DNA of 64,000 nt from an uncultured Hyphomonas sp. (GTDB taxonomy: Bacteria; Pseudomonadota; Alphaproteobacteria; Caulobacterales; Hyphomonadaceae). The first letter of the stretch is position 1; each line of letters starts with the position of its first letter. The DNA is taken from NCBI RefSeq assembly GCF_963678195.1, contig NZ_OY782759.1, forward strand, positions 3,038,001 through 3,102,000. The letters run 5' to 3'. This document shows, in pieces, positions 7,550 to 18,423 of this stretch. A program made the position numbers and the translations under genes. The notes under the pieces are model-generated. The model did no database searches, had not been told where the DNA came from, and saw only the letters and a list, made by a program, of their open reading frames with translations.

Positions 7550-8904
7550 TTCTTACGGCCCCCGAGCTTCGACTTCTTGATCATGCCTTCATATTGATGC
7601 GCAATCAAATGCGACTGTATCTGCGTCACGGTGTCCATGGTCACTGACACCACGATCAGCAGCGACGTACCCCCGATATAGAATGGGATCTCCGGGTAAT
7701 AGCGCCGCAACAGCTCGGGCAGAACACAGACAAAGGTCAAATAGAGCGCACCGATAACGGTCAGGCGAGTCAGCACATAGTCGAAGTAGGCCGCGGTGTT
7801 CGAACCAGGACGGATGCCCGGGATAAAACCGCCATATTTCCGGAGGTTATCGGCCGTTTCCTCGGGATTGAACATGATCGAGGTGTAGAAGAACGTGAAG
7901 AAGATCACGAGCACACAATAGGAAATGATGTGGGTCCACGTGCCCGCGGAGAAGTTTGCCGCAAGCCAGGAAAGGACCCCGTTCACGTCGGTGTCCGCCG
8001 CCGCCCCTGCCGCATTGCCGCCCATGAAGCCGACAACGGTCAGCGGCAGCATCAGCAGCGCGGACGCGAAGATCGGCGGAATCACACCCGCCGTGTTGAT
8101 CTTCAGCGGTAGGAAACTCTTCTGCCCCTGCGCGACACCATGCGCCTGCTGGCGTTTCGGATACTGGATCAGCAACCGGCGCTGCGAGCGCTCCATGAAG
8201 ACGATGAAGACAACCAGAGCGATGACCATTGCCGCGATGGCGATCACAAACACCACGTTCACCGACGTGGCGCGTGCCTGAGCGATCAAGTTCACGATCG
8301 CCTTGGGCAGTTCCGCCACAATACCGGCGAAGATGATGAGCGAGACACCGTTGCCGATCCCGCGCGCGGTAATCTGTTCGCCCATCCACATCAGCAGCAT
8401 CGTGCCGCCCGTCAGGGTGACAACGCCGGTGAGGATGAAGAATGGCGCGGCAATACCGTCGATGCGGACATGCGACAGGCCGGAAGAAATCGCGAAGGAC
8501 TGAACCAGCGCGAACGCCAGCGTCAGGTAGCGGGTATACTGGTTGATCTGCTTGCGGCCCGCCTCGCCTTCCTTCTTCAGCTTCTCAAGCGTCGGAGAGG
8601 CCTGTGTCATCATCTGGATGATGATGGAGGCGGTAATGTAAGGCATCACGTTCAGGGCGAAAACGCCCATCCGCTCCACCGCGCCGCCGGCAAACATGTT
8701 CATGTTGCCCAGCAGGCCGCCGGACTGGCTTTCAAAGATCGACGCGTAGGCGACCGGATCGAGCCCCGGGATCGGGATGAATGTACCAAGCCGGTAGAGC
8801 AGCAACATGCCCAGAGTAAACAGGATGCGATTCTGCAGATCCTTGGCCTTGGCGAAGGTTCCGAGATTTACATTGCGAGCCATCTGTTCTGCGGCATTGG
8901 CCAT
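7546..8904 (-). CDS. secY: Protein translocase subunit SecY
   Basis: A 452-residue inner-membrane channel subunit of SecYEG with ten predicted transmembrane segments. The family signatures MPYITASIIIQMMT (TM2) and the GEQITARGIGNGVSLIIFAGI segment are visible; basic cytoplasmic loops C4 and C5 follow, including QRRLLIQYPKRQ and NPEETADNLRKYGGFIPG. It closes the spc operon after rplO and overlaps adk. SecE and NusG, often upstream of rplK, are not in this window. Confidence 0.98.
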   Translation of the reverse strand: MANAAEQMARNVNLGTFAKAKDLQNRILFTLGMLLLYRLGTFIPIPGLDPVAYASIFESQSGGLLGNMNMFAGGAVERMGVFALNVMPYITASIIIQMMTQASPTLEKLKKEGEAGRKQINQYTRYLTLAFALVQSFAISSGLSHVRIDGIAAPFFILTGVVTLTGGTMLLMWMGEQITARGIGNGVSLIIFAGIVAELPKAIVNLIAQARATSVNVVFVIAIAAMVIALVVFIVFMERSQRRLLIQYPKRQQAHGVAQGQKSFLPLKINTAGVIPPIFASALLMLPLTVVGFMGGNAAGAAADTDVNGVLSWLAANFSAGTWTHIISYCVLVIFFTFFYTSIMFNPEETADNLRKYGGFIPGIRPGSNTAAYFDYVLTRLTVIGALYLTFVCVLPELLRRYYPEIPFYIGGTSLLIVVSVTMDTVTQIQSHLIAHQYEGMIKKSKLGGRKK

Positions 8905-8992
8905 CGATGCTCGATCTCCCTGAAAATGCGTGCGCCGCCAAAATCGGCGGCGTCACGGTGTTTGTGAAGGGGTTCCGGGTAAAAACCGCTGC

Positions 8993-9472
8993 TTATTCTG
9001 CAGCCGTGTCTTTTACGGCACCCGTAACAGTCACCTTGCCGCCGGCCTTCTCAACAGCCTCGATCGCCGCTTTGGAAGCGCCGGTCACAGTAATGTTGAG
9101 GTTTTTCGGGGCAGCGCCCTTGGCCAGCAGGCGAACGCCGTCACGGACGTTACGCACGAGGCCGGAGGCGACAAGCGTCTCTTCGGTCACGTTGGACGGG
9201 TCCAGCTTGCCGGCTTCGACAGCCTTGGCGAGGCGGCCCAGGTTGACCCAGGACGTCGTCTTCTGGCCGCGCGGCGTGAAACCACGCTTCGGCAGGCGCA
9301 TGTAGATCGGCATCTGGCCGCCTTCGAAGCCATTGATGGCAACGCCGGAACGGGCCTTCTGGCCTTTCACGCCGCGGCCGCCCGTCTTGCCCTTGCCCGA
9401 GCCAACGCCGCGGCCAATGCGCATACGCTGCTTGGTGGAGCCTTCAGCGGGGGACAGTTCGTTGAGTTTCAT
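8993..9472 (-). CDS. rplO: 50S ribosomal protein L15
   Basis: A 159-residue L15, a core 23S rRNA binding protein needed late in 50S assembly. The Gly-rich N-terminal extension ([20 protein letters not shown]) and [18 protein letters not shown] are diagnostic, as is the C-terminal [12 protein letters not shown]-type motif. It lies between rpmD and secY; the 88-base gap before secY contains a GC-rich hairpin at 8933-8952 without a T-run. Confidence 0.98.
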   Translation of the reverse strand: MKLNELSPAEGSTKQRMRIGRGVGSGKGKTGGRGVKGQKARSGVAINGFEGGQMPIYMRLPKRGFTPRGQKTTSWVNLGRLAKAVEAGKLDPSNVTEETLVASGLVRNVRDGVRLLAKGAAPKNLNITVTGASKAAIEAVEKAGGKVTVTGAVKDTAAE

Positions 9473-9530
9473 CGTTCTATCTTCCGATACGTCTTGATGG
9501 TTGGGGCGGCGGGCGAAGCGGCACGGGGCC

Positions 9531-9716
9531 TTATTCGCCGACCACCTCGACCAGGTGGGCCACTTTGCGGATCATGCCGCGCACGGCCGGAGTGTCTTCG
9601 AGTTCCTTGGTCCGGCCAACCTTGTTCAGGCCGAGGCCGACCAGCGTCTGGCGCTGCTCGGGCTTGCGGCCGATCGGGCTGCCGGTCTGGCGGACGGTAA
9701 GTTTGGATTTCGACAT
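9531..9716 (-). CDS. rpmD: 50S ribosomal protein L30
   Basis: A 61-residue L30. Recognisable by [20 protein letters not shown] followed by [23 protein letters not shown]. It lies 20 bases after rpsE and before rplO, the usual spc-operon place. Length is standard. Confidence 0.97.
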   Translation of the reverse strand: MSKSKLTVRQTGSPIGRKPEQRQTLVGLGLNKVGRTKELEDTPAVRGMIRKVAHLVEVVGE

Positions 9717-9736
9717 GTCGTTACCCTTCCCTAGGC

Positions 9737-10312
9737 TCAGGCTTCAATGACGCCGGCTTCCGACGCACCATCGGTACGGCGGCCAACCACGTCCTGAACT
9801 TTCAGGCCACGCTTGGAAGCGACGGAACGCGGGCTCGCCTGCCCGGTCAGCGCATCAAAGGTAGCACGAACCATGTTGTACGGGTTCGAGGAACCGATCG
9901 ACTTGCCGACGACGTCCTGAACGCCCAGCACTTCCATCACGGCACGCATCGGACCACCAGCGATCACGCCGGTACCGGGAGGTGCCGCGCGCAGGACGAC
10001 CTTGCCAGCACCCCAACGGCCTTTGCCGTCATGATGCAGCGTACGGCCTTCGCGCAGCGGGATACGAACCATGTTGCGCTTGGCTTCTTCCGTTGCCTTG
10101 CGGATGGCTTCCGGCACTTCGCGGGCTTTACCCTTGCCGAAGCCGGCGCGGCCCTTCTGGTCACCCACCACGACGAGGGCTGCGAAACCGAAGTTCTTAC
10201 CACCCTTCACGGTCTTGGCGACGCGGTTGATGCCAACCAGCTTGTCGACGAATTCAGACTGCTCCTCGTCGCGATCGCGATTCCGGCGGCCTCTTCCTCT
10301 TTCTTCAGCCAT
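9737..10312 (-). CDS. rpsE: 30S ribosomal protein S5
   Basis: A 191-residue S5, involved in mRNA entry and decoding accuracy. An Arg/Asp/Glu-rich N-terminal tail precedes the core ([22 protein letters not shown]), with [21 protein letters not shown] and the C-terminal [16 protein letters not shown]. The tail beyond the core is slightly longer than in enteric S5. It lies 11 bases after rplR. Confidence 0.98.
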   Translation of the reverse strand: MAEERGRGRRNRDRDEEQSEFVDKLVGINRVAKTVKGGKNFGFAALVVVGDQKGRAGFGKGKAREVPEAIRKATEEAKRNMVRIPLREGRTLHHDGKGRWGAGKVVLRAAPPGTGVIAGGPMRAVMEVLGVQDVVGKSIGSSNPYNMVRATFDALTGQASPRSVASKRGLKVQDVVGRRTDGASEAGVIEA

Positions 10313-10323
10313 AGGGCCTCTCC

Positions 10324-10686
10324 TTAGAATTTGAGACCGCCCTCACGGGCGGCGTCTGCCAGGGCTTTCACCCGGCCGTGGAACATGTAGCCGCCCCGGT
10401 CGAAGACGACGTCTTCAACACCGGCTTTCTTGGCGCGCTCTGCCAGGACCTTGCCGACCTGAGCCGCTGCGGACGTGTCGGCACCTGTCTTGGCGCCGCC
10501 GAGAACGTCTTTTTCCAGCGTCGAAGCCGAAGCGAGCGTGATGCCCTTTTCGTCGTCGATGATCTGGGCGGAGATGTTCTTGTGGCTGCGCGCAACCGAC
10601 AGGCGCGGACGGCCTTCGGCGACCTTCCGGAGCTTGGTGCGGACCCTCTGGGCGCGGCGCTGCATCTTTTCGCGTGAGCTTTTCAT
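10324..10686 (-). CDS. rplR: 50S ribosomal protein L18
   Basis: A 120-residue L18 that binds 5S rRNA with L5. The start at 10686 ([20 protein letters not shown]) fits family length; the frame stays open upstream into rplF but without family similarity. Seen: [20 protein letters not shown] and the C-terminal [24 protein letters not shown]. It begins 4 bases after the rplF stop. Confidence 0.97.
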   Translation of the reverse strand: MKSSREKMQRRAQRVRTKLRKVAEGRPRLSVARSHKNISAQIIDDEKGITLASASTLEKDVLGGAKTGADTSAAAQVGKVLAERAKKAGVEDVVFDRGGYMFHGRVKALADAAREGGLKF

Positions 10687-10690
10687 GGCG

Positions 10691-11302
10691 TTACTTCTTC
10701 TTGCCTTCCTTACGGCGGACATATTCGCCCGCGTAACGGATGCCCTTGCCTTTATAAGGCTCCGGCGAACGGTACTTGCGGATCTCGGAAGCGACCTGGC
10801 CGACAACCTGCTTGTCAGCGCCGGCAATGACGACTTCCGTCGGCTTGGACGTAGACAGCGTGATGCCGTCCGGCGCCGAGTAGACCACATCGTGCGAGAA
10901 GCCGAGGGCCAGTTTCACATCCTTACCCTGCATCTGGGCACGATAACCGACGCCGACAAGTTCGAGCGTCTTCTCGTAGCCCTTGGACACGCCTTCAATC
11001 ATGTTGGCTGCGCGCGAACGCGCCGTGCCCCACTGGGTGCGGGCGACCGGGTCGAGGGCCTGAGCGAGCGTCGGAGGACGCTTGCCGCGGGCTGTCTCGG
11101 CCTCGATGCGATCATTGGCAGCCTTCATGAGGTCATCGCGCGGCGTCACGGTCAGCTCATTGCCTTCCAGTTTCGGCGTGATGACTTCAGCAATCGTCAG
11201 GGACAGTTCGCCCTTCGGACCTTTTGCCTTGATCGTCTGTCCTTCCACCGACACCGTGGTGCCGGCCGGGATCTCAATCGGGAGTTTTCCAATACGTGAC
11301 AT
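10691..11302 (-). CDS. rplF: 50S ribosomal protein L6 with an internal insertion
   Basis: At 203 residues this L6 is about 26 longer than the usual 177. The core is normal: [17 protein letters not shown] at the start, then [15 protein letters not shown] and the C-terminal [23 protein letters not shown]. The extra residues lie between the first domain and the GTAR helix, roughly residues 57-90, and are charged and helical in character ([20 protein letters not shown]). The reading frame is clean, so this is a genuine insertion rather than a frameshift. L6 sits near the sarcin-ricin loop and factor-binding site. Confidence 0.97.
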   Translation of the reverse strand: MSRIGKLPIEIPAGTTVSVEGQTIKAKGPKGELSLTIAEVITPKLEGNELTVTPRDDLMKAANDRIEAETARGKRPPTLAQALDPVARTQWGTARSRAANMIEGVSKGYEKTLELVGVGYRAQMQGKDVKLALGFSHDVVYSAPDGITLSTSKPTEVVIAGADKQVVGQVASEIRKYRSPEPYKGKGIRYAGEYVRRKEGKKK

Positions 11303-11311
11303 GGTGCTCTC

Positions 11312-11707
11312 CTAGAAGACCCGGCAGAGCACTTCGCCGCCGACATTCTCAGTGCGGGCAACGTTATCGGACATCACACCTTTCGAGGTCGAAAGGATGG
11401 AGATGCCGAGGCCGTTACGCACCAGCGGAATGTCGGAGACCGAAGAGTACACGCGGCGGCCGGGCTTGGAGACACGTTTGATCTCCGAGATGACCGGCTG
11501 GCCTTCATAGTACTTGAGCTCGATTTCCAGGTTCTTGTGACCGTCTTTCTCGATTTCCGTGTAGCCGCGGATGTAGCCCTCCGACAGGAGAACCTCCAGC
11601 ACACGGCCACGGAGCTTTGAAGCCGGCGTGACAACAGTCGACATGCCGCGCATCTGAGCGTTGCGGATGCGGGTGAGCATATCGCCGAGGGGATCAGAAA
11701 TGTTCAT
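11312..11707 (-). CDS. rpsH: 30S ribosomal protein S8
   Basis: A 131-residue S8, a primary 16S rRNA binder and, in E. coli, the autogenous repressor of the spc operon. [21 protein letters not shown] at the start and [16 protein letters not shown] near the end are diagnostic. It lies between rpsN and rplF in the standard order. Confidence 0.98.
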   Translation of the reverse strand: MNISDPLGDMLTRIRNAQMRGMSTVVTPASKLRGRVLEVLLSEGYIRGYTEIEKDGHKNLEIELKYYEGQPVISEIKRVSKPGRRVYSSVSDIPLVRNGLGISILSTSKGVMSDNVARTENVGGEVLCRVF

Positions 11708-11722
11708 GTTTACCCTCCTCTC

Positions 11723-12028
11723 TTACCAGCTGGACTTCACGAGGCCGGGGATCTGACCGTTCGAGCCAAGCTCGCGCAGCGCGATCCGCGACATTTTAAG
11801 TTTGCGATAGTATCCGCGCGGACGGCCGGACACTTCGCAGCGATTACGCACGCGGTTCGGTGCGGAGTTGCGCGGCAGCTCAGCCAGTTTGAGGCGAGCC
11901 TTGTAGCGCTCTTCCAGCGACAGGTTTTCATCCATCGCCGCCGCTTTCAGCTTTGCGCGCTTCTCAGCGTAGCGCTCCACCAGTTTCTGGCGTTTCGCGT
12001 TTTTCTCGATTGCGCTCTTCTTTGCCAT
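11723..12028 (-). CDS. rpsN: 30S ribosomal protein S14 (zinc-free type)
   Basis: A 101-residue S14. The start at 12028 ([17 protein letters not shown]) matches family length. It is the long form without the CXXC pairs: only one cysteine is present ([20 protein letters not shown]), so it does not bind zinc. This is usual for proteobacteria. It lies 19 bases after rplE. Confidence 0.97.
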   Translation of the reverse strand: MAKKSAIEKNAKRQKLVERYAEKRAKLKAAAMDENLSLEERYKARLKLAELPRNSAPNRVRNRCEVSGRPRGYYRKLKMSRIALRELGSNGQIPGLVKSSW

Positions 12029-12047
12029 ATCAGCAGTCTCCTGGGCG

Positions 12048-12602
12048 CTAGTTGCGGAACGGGAAGCCACACTCGGCGAGGAGTGCTTTGGCTTCTTCGT
12101 TCGTTGCGGCGGTGGTGCAGACGATGATGTCCATACCGCGGATGTCATCGACTTCGTCGTAGTTGATCTCCGGAAACACGATGTGCTCCTTGAGACCCAT
12201 GGCGTAGTTGCCACGGCCATCGAAGCTCTTGCCGTTCAGACCACGGAAGTCTTTCACGCGCGGCAGGGCGATGTTGGTCAGACGGTCGAGGAACTCGTAC
12301 ATGCGGTCACGGCGCAGGGTGACCTTGCAGCCGATCAGCATGCCTTCGCGGAGCTTGAAGCCAGCGATCGACTTGCGGGCCTTTGTGGCCACCGGCTTCT
12401 GGCCGGCGATCCGCTCAAGCTCGGCCAGGGCCGATTTGATCTTCTTGGAGTCCGCCACAGCTTCGCCGACGCCCATATTGATCACGACCTTGTCCAGTTT
12501 CGGGACCATCATCGGGTTCGAGTAGTTGAACTGATCCTGCAGCTTGGCACGGATCTGCTCGCGGTACTTCGTCTTCAGACGGGGTTCGTATGCCTTAGAC
12601 AT
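12048..12602 (-). CDS. rplE: 50S ribosomal protein L5
   Basis: A 184-residue L5 that binds 5S rRNA and forms an intersubunit bridge. The start at 12602 gives [17 protein letters not shown]. Seen: [14 protein letters not shown], then [18 protein letters not shown] and the C-terminal [20 protein letters not shown]. Its ATG overlaps the end of rplX by 8 bases (ATGTCTAA), so the two are translationally coupled. Confidence 0.98.
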   Translation of the reverse strand: MSKAYEPRLKTKYREQIRAKLQDQFNYSNPMMVPKLDKVVINMGVGEAVADSKKIKSALAELERIAGQKPVATKARKSIAGFKLREGMLIGCKVTLRRDRMYEFLDRLTNIALPRVKDFRGLNGKSFDGRGNYAMGLKEHIVFPEINYDEVDDIRGMDIIVCTTAATNEEAKALLAECGFPFRN

Positions 12603-12912
12603 CGATAGATTCCCCAGAGCGTTTGGCATAGCGCGTCTTGCGGCCATGCTCGTCGGTTTTGAATCCCACGCGGACGGCCTTGCCATCGCGCGGATCGGTG
12701 AGCGCCACGTTCGAGACGTGAACCGGTGCTTCAAACGTCTTCAGACCGCCGGCATCTGCCTGGGACGGTTTCTGGTGACGTTTCACAACGTTCACGCCGC
12801 GCACGACGACGCGGTTCTCATCCGGGATCACCTTCAGGACTTCGCCCGTGGTGCCCTTGTCGCGGCCGGCGATCACGACAACCGTGTCGCCCTTCTTGAT
12901 CTTCGCAGCCAT
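12595..12912 (-). CDS. rplX: 50S ribosomal protein L24
   Basis: A 105-residue L24, an assembly initiator that binds the 5' end of 23S rRNA. The KOW motif [20 protein letters not shown] opens the protein and [14 protein letters not shown] follows. The start at 12912 is one base past the rplN stop. It overlaps the start of rplE. Confidence 0.97.
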   Translation of the reverse strand: MAAKIKKGDTVVVIAGRDKGTTGEVLKVIPDENRVVVRGVNVVKRHQKPSQADAGGLKTFEAPVHVSNVALTDPRDGKAVRVGFKTDEHGRKTRYAKRSGESIDV

Positions 12913-12913
12913 A

Positions 12914-13282
12914 TTACAAGACCTCCGGGGCCATGTTGGCGATCTTGACCTGGTTCTTGCCGCGCAGTTCACGCGGAACCGGGCCGAACACACGGGTGCC
13001 GATCGGCTCGCCATTGTTGTTGATCAGGACGGCGGCGTTCGTGTCGAAACGAATGGTGGAGCCGTCCGGGCGGTTGATGTCTTTCGCCACGCGAACGACA
13101 ACGGCCTTGCGGACGTCACCCTTCTTCACGCGGCCGGTCGGGATCGCTTCCTTTACGGAGACCACGATCACGTCACCAACGGAGGCATAACGACGGCCTG
13201 CGCCACCCAGCACCTTGATGCACTGGACGCGGCGCGCGCCGGAGTTGTCAGCCACCCGCAGGTTGGTCTGCATCTGGATCAT
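12914..13282 (-). CDS. rplN: 50S ribosomal protein L14
   Basis: A 122-residue L14, which contacts 16S rRNA at an intersubunit bridge and L19. Seen: [21 protein letters not shown], then [13 protein letters not shown] and a C-terminal FGPVPRELR segment. Its ATG overlaps the rpsQ stop by 4 bases. Confidence 0.98.
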   Translation of the reverse strand: MIQMQTNLRVADNSGARRVQCIKVLGGAGRRYASVGDVIVVSVKEAIPTGRVKKGDVRKAVVVRVAKDINRPDGSTIRFDTNAAVLINNNGEPIGTRVFGPVPRELRGKNQVKIANMAPEVL

Positions 13283-13524
13283 GCGTCACTCCCTTCGCCG
13301 GTAACGAGTTCCCAACGCTTCAGTTTGGACTTCGGCGTGCACTCTTGAATGGTGACAGTCTGCCCCTCGACGGCGACATTGCCTTCGTCGTGAGCGTGAT
13401 ACTTCTTCGAGCGGCGAACGATCTTCTTCATCACCGGGTGGGTGAAGGTCCGTTCGACGCGGACGATTGCGGTCTTGTTCTGCTTGGCGGAGACCACGAC
13501 GCCTTCCATGATACGCTTGGGCAT
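13279..13524 (-). CDS. rpsQ: 30S ribosomal protein S17
   Basis: An 81-residue S17, an early 16S rRNA binder. [22 protein letters not shown] at the start, then [24 protein letters not shown] and [18 protein letters not shown] are typical. It lies between rpmC and rplN, overlapping the latter. Confidence 0.97.
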   Translation of the reverse strand: MPKRIMEGVVVSAKQNKTAIVRVERTFTHPVMKKIVRRSKKYHAHDEGNVAVEGQTVTIQECTPKSKLKRWELVTGEGSDA

Positions 13525-13535
13525 GATCCCTCTCC

Positions 13536-13754
13536 TTACGCCTTACCGGCCTGAGCCTTCTCGCGCATCAAAGTCTTGACGCGAGCAATGTCGCGGCGGA
13601 CTTCAGTGACACGGGAAGTTTTTTCCAGTTGGCCGGTGGCCGCCTGGAAGCGCAGGTTGAACTGTTCCTTTTTCAGCTTCACCAGATCATCTTTGAGCTG
13701 GTCAGCCGATTTCGCCTTCATGTCGTCGAGGCGTGCTTTGGTCTTGCGAGCCAT
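13536..13754 (-). CDS. rpmC: 50S ribosomal protein L29
   Basis: A 72-residue L29 at the rim of the exit tunnel, where signal recognition particle and trigger factor dock. Two helices are seen: [20 protein letters not shown], then [18 protein letters not shown]. It begins 2 bases after rplP. Confidence 0.96.
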   Translation of the reverse strand: MARKTKARLDDMKAKSADQLKDDLVKLKKEQFNLRFQAATGQLEKTSRVTEVRRDIARVKTLMREKAQAGKA

Positions 13755-13756
13755 GA

Positions 13757-14173
13757 TCAGATCCCCTCGATACGCTTGACGATTTTGGTTTTGATCGGAA
13801 GCTTGGCCGCGCCGAGGCGCAGGGCTTCACGGGCAATGTCTTCCGGCACACCGTCGATCTCGAACAGGATACGGCCAGGCGCAACGCGGGAAACCCAACG
13901 GTCCACCGACCCCTTACCTTTACCCATCCGGACCTCGATCGGCTTGGCCGACACAGGCACATCCGGGAAAACACGGATCCACACTTTACCCTGACGCTTC
14001 ATCTCGCGGGTAATGGCACGGCGGGTTGCCTCGATCTGGCGCGCGGTGACGCGCTCCGGCTCGAGCGCCTTCAGGCCGAACTCGCCGAATGCCAGCGAGA
14101 AACCAGCCTTGGAGTTCCCGCGGATCTGGCCTTTGAAGGCCTTGCGGAATTTGGTTCGTTTCGGTTGACGCAT
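13757..14173 (-). CDS. rplP: 50S ribosomal protein L16
   Basis: A 138-residue L16 near the A-site tRNA elbow. Seen: [20 protein letters not shown], then [27 protein letters not shown] in part and [16 protein letters not shown]. It begins 2 bases after rpsC, typical of the tight S10 operon spacing. Confidence 0.98.
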   Translation of the reverse strand: MRQPKRTKFRKAFKGQIRGNSKAGFSLAFGEFGLKALEPERVTARQIEATRRAITREMKRQGKVWIRVFPDVPVSAKPIEVRMGKGKGSVDRWVSRVAPGRILFEIDGVPEDIAREALRLGAAKLPIKTKIVKRIEGI

Positions 14174-14175
14174 CT

Positions 14176-14912
<737 letters not shown>

Positions 14913-14913
<1 letters not shown>

Positions 14914-15302
14914 CAGGCAGCCTCCGCTTCCATGCTCGTGTCACGCAGCACGATGGTGAGCTGCGCGAAGGGTTTCTGGATCGGTGCGGCGCGGCCGCGG
15001 GCACGGGCCCGGATACGCTTCATCACCAGGTTCTTGCCAACGTGGGCCTCGGCGACGACCAGGCTGTCGATGTCGAGGTTATGGTTGTTCTCAGCGTTCG
15101 CGATGGCGCTCTGCAGCAGCTTGCGAACATCCTTGGCCGGACGTTTCGGAGAGAACTGCAGCTCAGCCAGAGCCCGCTCGACCGGAAGGCCGCGGATCTG
15201 CTGTGCCAGCAGGTTCAGCTTCTGCGGGCTGGAACGGTACATGCGCAGAACGGCGCGCGATTCGTTCGATGCCTGCTTCGGAGGATTCTTGGCCTTACCC
15301 AT
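14913..15302 (-). CDS. rplV: 50S ribosomal protein L22
   Basis: A 129-residue L22 whose extended hairpin lines the exit tunnel near the macrolide site. Seen: [22 protein letters not shown], then [20 protein letters not shown] and the hairpin [20 protein letters not shown]. It lies 3 bases after rpsS. Confidence 0.97.
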
Positions 15303-15305
15303 GGC

Positions 15306-15584
15306 TTACTTCCTCTTCGCTTTCTTGTCCGCGCCGTGGCCGTAATAGGTACGGGTCGGAGCGAACTCGCCGAATTTGTGACCGACCATTTCTTCCGAAA
15401 CGGTGACGGGGATGAACTTGTTGCCATTGTGGACCTGGAAGTTCAGGCCAACGAATTGCGGCATGATCGTCGAGCGGCGCGACCAGGTCTTGATCACGGT
15501 GCGCTTCTCAGAGGAACGGGCTTCCTCTGCCTTCTTCAGCAGGTAGCCGTCGACGAACGGGCCTTTCCAGACAGAACGGGGCAT
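15306..15584 (-). CDS. rpsS: 30S ribosomal protein S19
   Basis: A 92-residue S19 in the 30S head. [20 protein letters not shown], then [22 protein letters not shown] and [17 protein letters not shown] are diagnostic. It lies 15 bases after rplB and 3 before rplV. Confidence 0.98.
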   Translation of the reverse strand: MPRSVWKGPFVDGYLLKKAEEARSSEKRTVIKTWSRRSTIMPQFVGLNFQVHNGNKFIPVTVSEEMVGHKFGEFAPTRTYYGHGADKKAKRK

Positions 15585-15599
15585 GTCTCGTGGCTCCTG

Positions 15600-16430
15600 T
15601 TAGCGTTTCGCGTTACGGCGACGGATGATCAGACGATCCGTTGCCTTGTTTTTACGGGTCTTCGGACCGCGGGTCTTCTTACCCCACGGCGTCACCGGGT
15701 GACGGCCACCGGAGGACTTGCCCTCACCACCACCGTGCGGGTGGTCGACCGGGTTCATCACGACACCACGAACCGACGGGCGCTTGCCGAGGTGGCGCTT
15801 GCGGCCAGCCTTGGAGAGAACCTGGTTCATGTTGTCCGGGTTGGACACAGCGCCGACCGTGGCCAGGCAGGTGTCCATCACCATGCGCAGCTCACCCGAA
15901 GCAAGCTTGATCTGGGCATAGCCACCGTCGCGGCCAACGAGCTGGGCGTAGGTACCGGCAGAGCGGACCATCTGGGCACCCTTCTGCGGCTTCAGCTCGA
16001 TGTTGTGGATGATCGTACCAACCGGGATGTTCTTCAGCGGCAGCGTGTTGCCCGGCTTGATGTCAGCCGTTGCCGAAGTGATCACGGTGTCACCGACTTC
16101 GAGGCGCTGCGGCGCGACGATGTAGGACAGCTGGCCGTCTTCATACTTGATCAGCGCGATGAAGGCCGTGCGGTTCGGATCGTATTCCAGGCGCTCGACA
16201 GTCGCCGGAACGTCCCAGCGGTTCCGCTTGAAGTCGACCTTACGGTACAGCTTCTTCGCGCCACCGCCGATACGGCGAGCCGTGATACGGCCTTTGTTGT
16301 TGCGTCCGCCCTTCTTGGTCAGGCCCTCGGTGAGCGCCTTGACCGGCTTACCCTTGTGGAGCCCCGAACGGTCGACCAGAACAAGCTGGCGGCGGCCGGG
16401 CGAAGTCGGATTGAATGTCTTCAGTGCCAT
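15600..16430 (-). CDS. rplB: 50S ribosomal protein L2
   Basis: A 276-residue L2, central to peptidyl-transferase centre assembly. [20 protein letters not shown] opens the protein. The conserved C-terminal [20 protein letters not shown] segment with its essential histidine is intact, and the basic tail RRRNAKR follows. It is in standard S10 order between rplW and rpsS. Confidence 0.98.
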   Translation of the reverse strand: MALKTFNPTSPGRRQLVLVDRSGLHKGKPVKALTEGLTKKGGRNNKGRITARRIGGGAKKLYRKVDFKRNRWDVPATVERLEYDPNRTAFIALIKYEDGQLSYIVAPQRLEVGDTVITSATADIKPGNTLPLKNIPVGTIIHNIELKPQKGAQMVRSAGTYAQLVGRDGGYAQIKLASGELRMVMDTCLATVGAVSNPDNMNQVLSKAGRKRHLGKRPSVRGVVMNPVDHPHGGGEGKSSGGRHPVTPWGKKTRGPKTRKNKATDRLIIRRRNAKR

Positions 16431-16448
16431 AATATTCGTCCTTCCCGC

Positions 16449-16748
16449 TTACAGGCCCGTCGTGATGTCGACAGACTGGCCTTCAGCAAGCGTCACAATG
16501 GCTTTTTTGATGTCGTTGCGACGACCAGCATAGCCACGGAAGCGCTTGGTCTTGCCCTTCTGGAGGATCGTGTTGACCTTGGTCACGTCGACCTTGAACA
16601 GGGCTTCGACAGCGTCCTTGATCTGCTTCTTGTCGGCATCGATGGCGACTTCGAACACGATCTTGTTGTGCTCAGCGACCAGCGTCGACTTCTCGGTGAT
16701 GAGAGGACGGCGCAGGACGTCATAGTGATGGGGTTGCACGTCAGCCAT
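16449..16748 (-). CDS. rplW: 50S ribosomal protein L23
   Basis: A 99-residue L23 at the exit tunnel rim, the trigger factor and SRP docking site. Seen: [20 protein letters not shown], then [20 protein letters not shown] and [20 protein letters not shown]. It lies 5 bases after rplD. Confidence 0.97.
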   Translation of the reverse strand: MADVQPHHYDVLRRPLITEKSTLVAEHNKIVFEVAIDADKKQIKDAVEALFKVDVTKVNTILQKGKTKRFRGYAGRRNDIKKAIVTLAEGQSVDITTGL

Positions 16749-16753
16749 GACGA

Positions 16754-17392
16754 TCAGGCCTCCTTCGATCCGTCGAAGCGTGCCTGGATACCCTCGGCAG
16801 CTTCCTTGGTGATGACCAGCGTCTTGCGGCGCAGAATGTCGTAAACGTTCAGGCCGGCGACCGGCAGGACGTCGATGTTCGGGATGTTCCGAGCCGCTTT
16901 GGCGAAGTTCTCGTCAACGGCAGAACCCGAAATGATCAGAGCGTTCTCGATGCCGAGTCCTGCGAACTGGCCAGCCAGCTCCTTGGTCTTGGCAGAGGTC
17001 AGCACAGCTTCGTCCAGAACGAGGATCGCCTCACCTTTGACTTTCGAAGACAGCGCATGAGCCAGAGCCATCTTGCGGACCTTCTTCGGCAGGTCGTGGG
17101 CGTGGCTGCGAACGCGCGGGCCGTGAGCGATACCGCCACCGACGAAGATCGGTGCGTTACGCGAGCCATGACGTGCGCCGCCGGAACCTTTCTGGCGGAT
17201 GTACTTCTTGGTCGTGCGGTTCACTTCACCACGCGACTTAGTCTTGTGCGTACCGGCCTGACGACGCGCGAGCTGCCAGCGAACGGTGCGCTGCAGGATG
17301 TCGTCGCGAATATCGTCAATGCCGAAGATCGCATCGTCGACCGTGATATTGCCGGCAGCCTTGCCAGCCAGGGTTTTGACTGCGAGTTCCAT
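16754..17392 (-). CDS. rplD: 50S ribosomal protein L4
   Basis: A 212-residue L4 with an extended loop in the exit tunnel; in E. coli it also represses the S10 operon. Seen: [20 protein letters not shown]-type loop (here [20 protein letters not shown]), then [21 protein letters not shown] and [19 protein letters not shown]. Its ATG shares a base with the rplC stop. Whether L4 autoregulates here cannot be judged. Confidence 0.98.
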   Translation of the reverse strand: MELAVKTLAGKAAGNITVDDAIFGIDDIRDDILQRTVRWQLARRQAGTHKTKSRGEVNRTTKKYIRQKGSGGARHGSRNAPIFVGGGIAHGPRVRSHAHDLPKKVRKMALAHALSSKVKGEAILVLDEAVLTSAKTKELAGQFAGLGIENALIISGSAVDENFAKAARNIPNIDVLPVAGLNVYDILRRKTLVITKEAAEGIQARFDGSKEA

Positions 17393-18423
17393 TATTCAGC
17401 ATCCTTGCGGAGTTTTGCCAGGAGGTCCTTGTCGACCTGGGCACGCGGCTCACCGCCTGCCAGCATATCCTGAGCCTGCTTCACCCACTCTTCCGAAGCG
17501 GCCTGCTCGGTCACTTCGAGTTCAGCGAACAGTGCGTCGCGATCAGCGTCCGACAGAGCGACCAGTGCGCTCAGCGTCGCAATCCCTTTCGCCGACAGGG
17601 CTTCAGTCGTCTTCGGGCCAACGCCGTCGATCAGCTGAATGTTGTCGATCGGGTCAGCTTTCGGGGCTTCGCCACCTTTGGCAGGCGCAGCTTCGGGAGC
17701 CTTGAACGAGCCGGCAGCTGGCACATCAGCAGGAAGAACCTTCTTCACCGCATCGCGAATTTCAACGAACGCGCCGTCATGGCCAGGGACAGCGCCCTTG
17801 ACGAGGATCAGACCGCGATCAACGTCGGTGCGGACAACTTCGATGTTTTGCGTGGTGACACGCTCAACACCATAGTGACCAGCCATCTTCTTACCCTTCC
17901 AGACACGACCCGGATCCTGGTTTGCACCAGTCGAACCGTGGGAACGGTGGGAGATCGAGACGCCGTGCGAGGCACGCAGACCACCGAAGTTCCAGCGCTT
18001 CATCGCACCGGAGAAACCTTTACCGATCGTCAGGGCAGCAACGTCCACCTTCTGACCGGTTGCGAAGTGGTCAGCCAGGACAGTCGCGCCGACTTCCGGC
18101 AGATCACCGGAGACGCGGAATTCTTTCAGCTTACGCTTCGGCGCAACGCCGGCTTTCGCGAACTGGCCGCGCAGCGCCTTCGTGGTGCGCTTGGCCTTCT
18201 TCTCGCCGACGCCCATGATGACAGCTTTGTAGCCATCGGTACGGGTCACTTCCCCACCCTTCTTGGTGGTGACGGTGCGCTCGTCTTCCGTGCGCACGCC
18301 AACGACCTGACAGCCATCAAGCGACAGGACGGTGACCGGAACGTGACGGCCGGCCTCATCGAATACGCGTGTCATGCCGACTTTGCGGGCAAGCACGCCG
18401 GTACGGGCTGCTGGCAGAGCCAT
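17392..18423 (-). CDS. rplC: 50S ribosomal protein L3 with a C-terminal helix-hairpin-helix extension
   Basis: A 343-residue L3, over 100 residues longer than the usual 205-260. Residues 1-230 are a normal L3: [20 protein letters not shown], then the [20 protein letters not shown] and [20 protein letters not shown] signatures, ending [11 protein letters not shown]. An Ala/Pro/Lys linker (231-257) leads to a helix-hairpin-helix module (258-320, key core [20 protein letters not shown]) and a basic tail. The frame is uninterrupted and rplD follows with overlap, so the fusion is real. HhH extensions are known to me on L21 in related alphaproteobacteria, but less so on L3. The added domain may bind rRNA or another protein; that is inference. 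Confidence 0.96.
   Translation of the reverse strand: MALPAARTGVLARKVGMTRVFDEAGRHVPVTVLSLDGCQVVGVRTEDERTVTTKKGGEVTRTDGYKAVIMGVGEKKAKRTTKALRGQFAKAGVAPKRKLKEFRVSGDLPEVGATVLADHFATGQKVDVAALTIGKGFSGAMKRWNFGGLRASHGVSISHRSHGSTGANQDPGRVWKGKKMAGHYGVERVTTQNIEVVRTDVDRGLILVKGAVPGHDGAFVEIRDAVKKVLPADVPAAGSFKAPEAAPAKGGEAPKADPIDNIQLIDGVGPKTTEALSAKGIATLSALVALSDADRDALFAELEVTEQAASEEWVKQAQDMLAGGEPRAQVDKDLLAKLRKDAE

Noticed and set aside
15042-16844. Long plus-strand open frame opposite rplV to rplW
   Set aside because: High-GC antisense shadow of several unambiguous ribosomal protein genes; no Shine-Dalgarno, no family resemblance.
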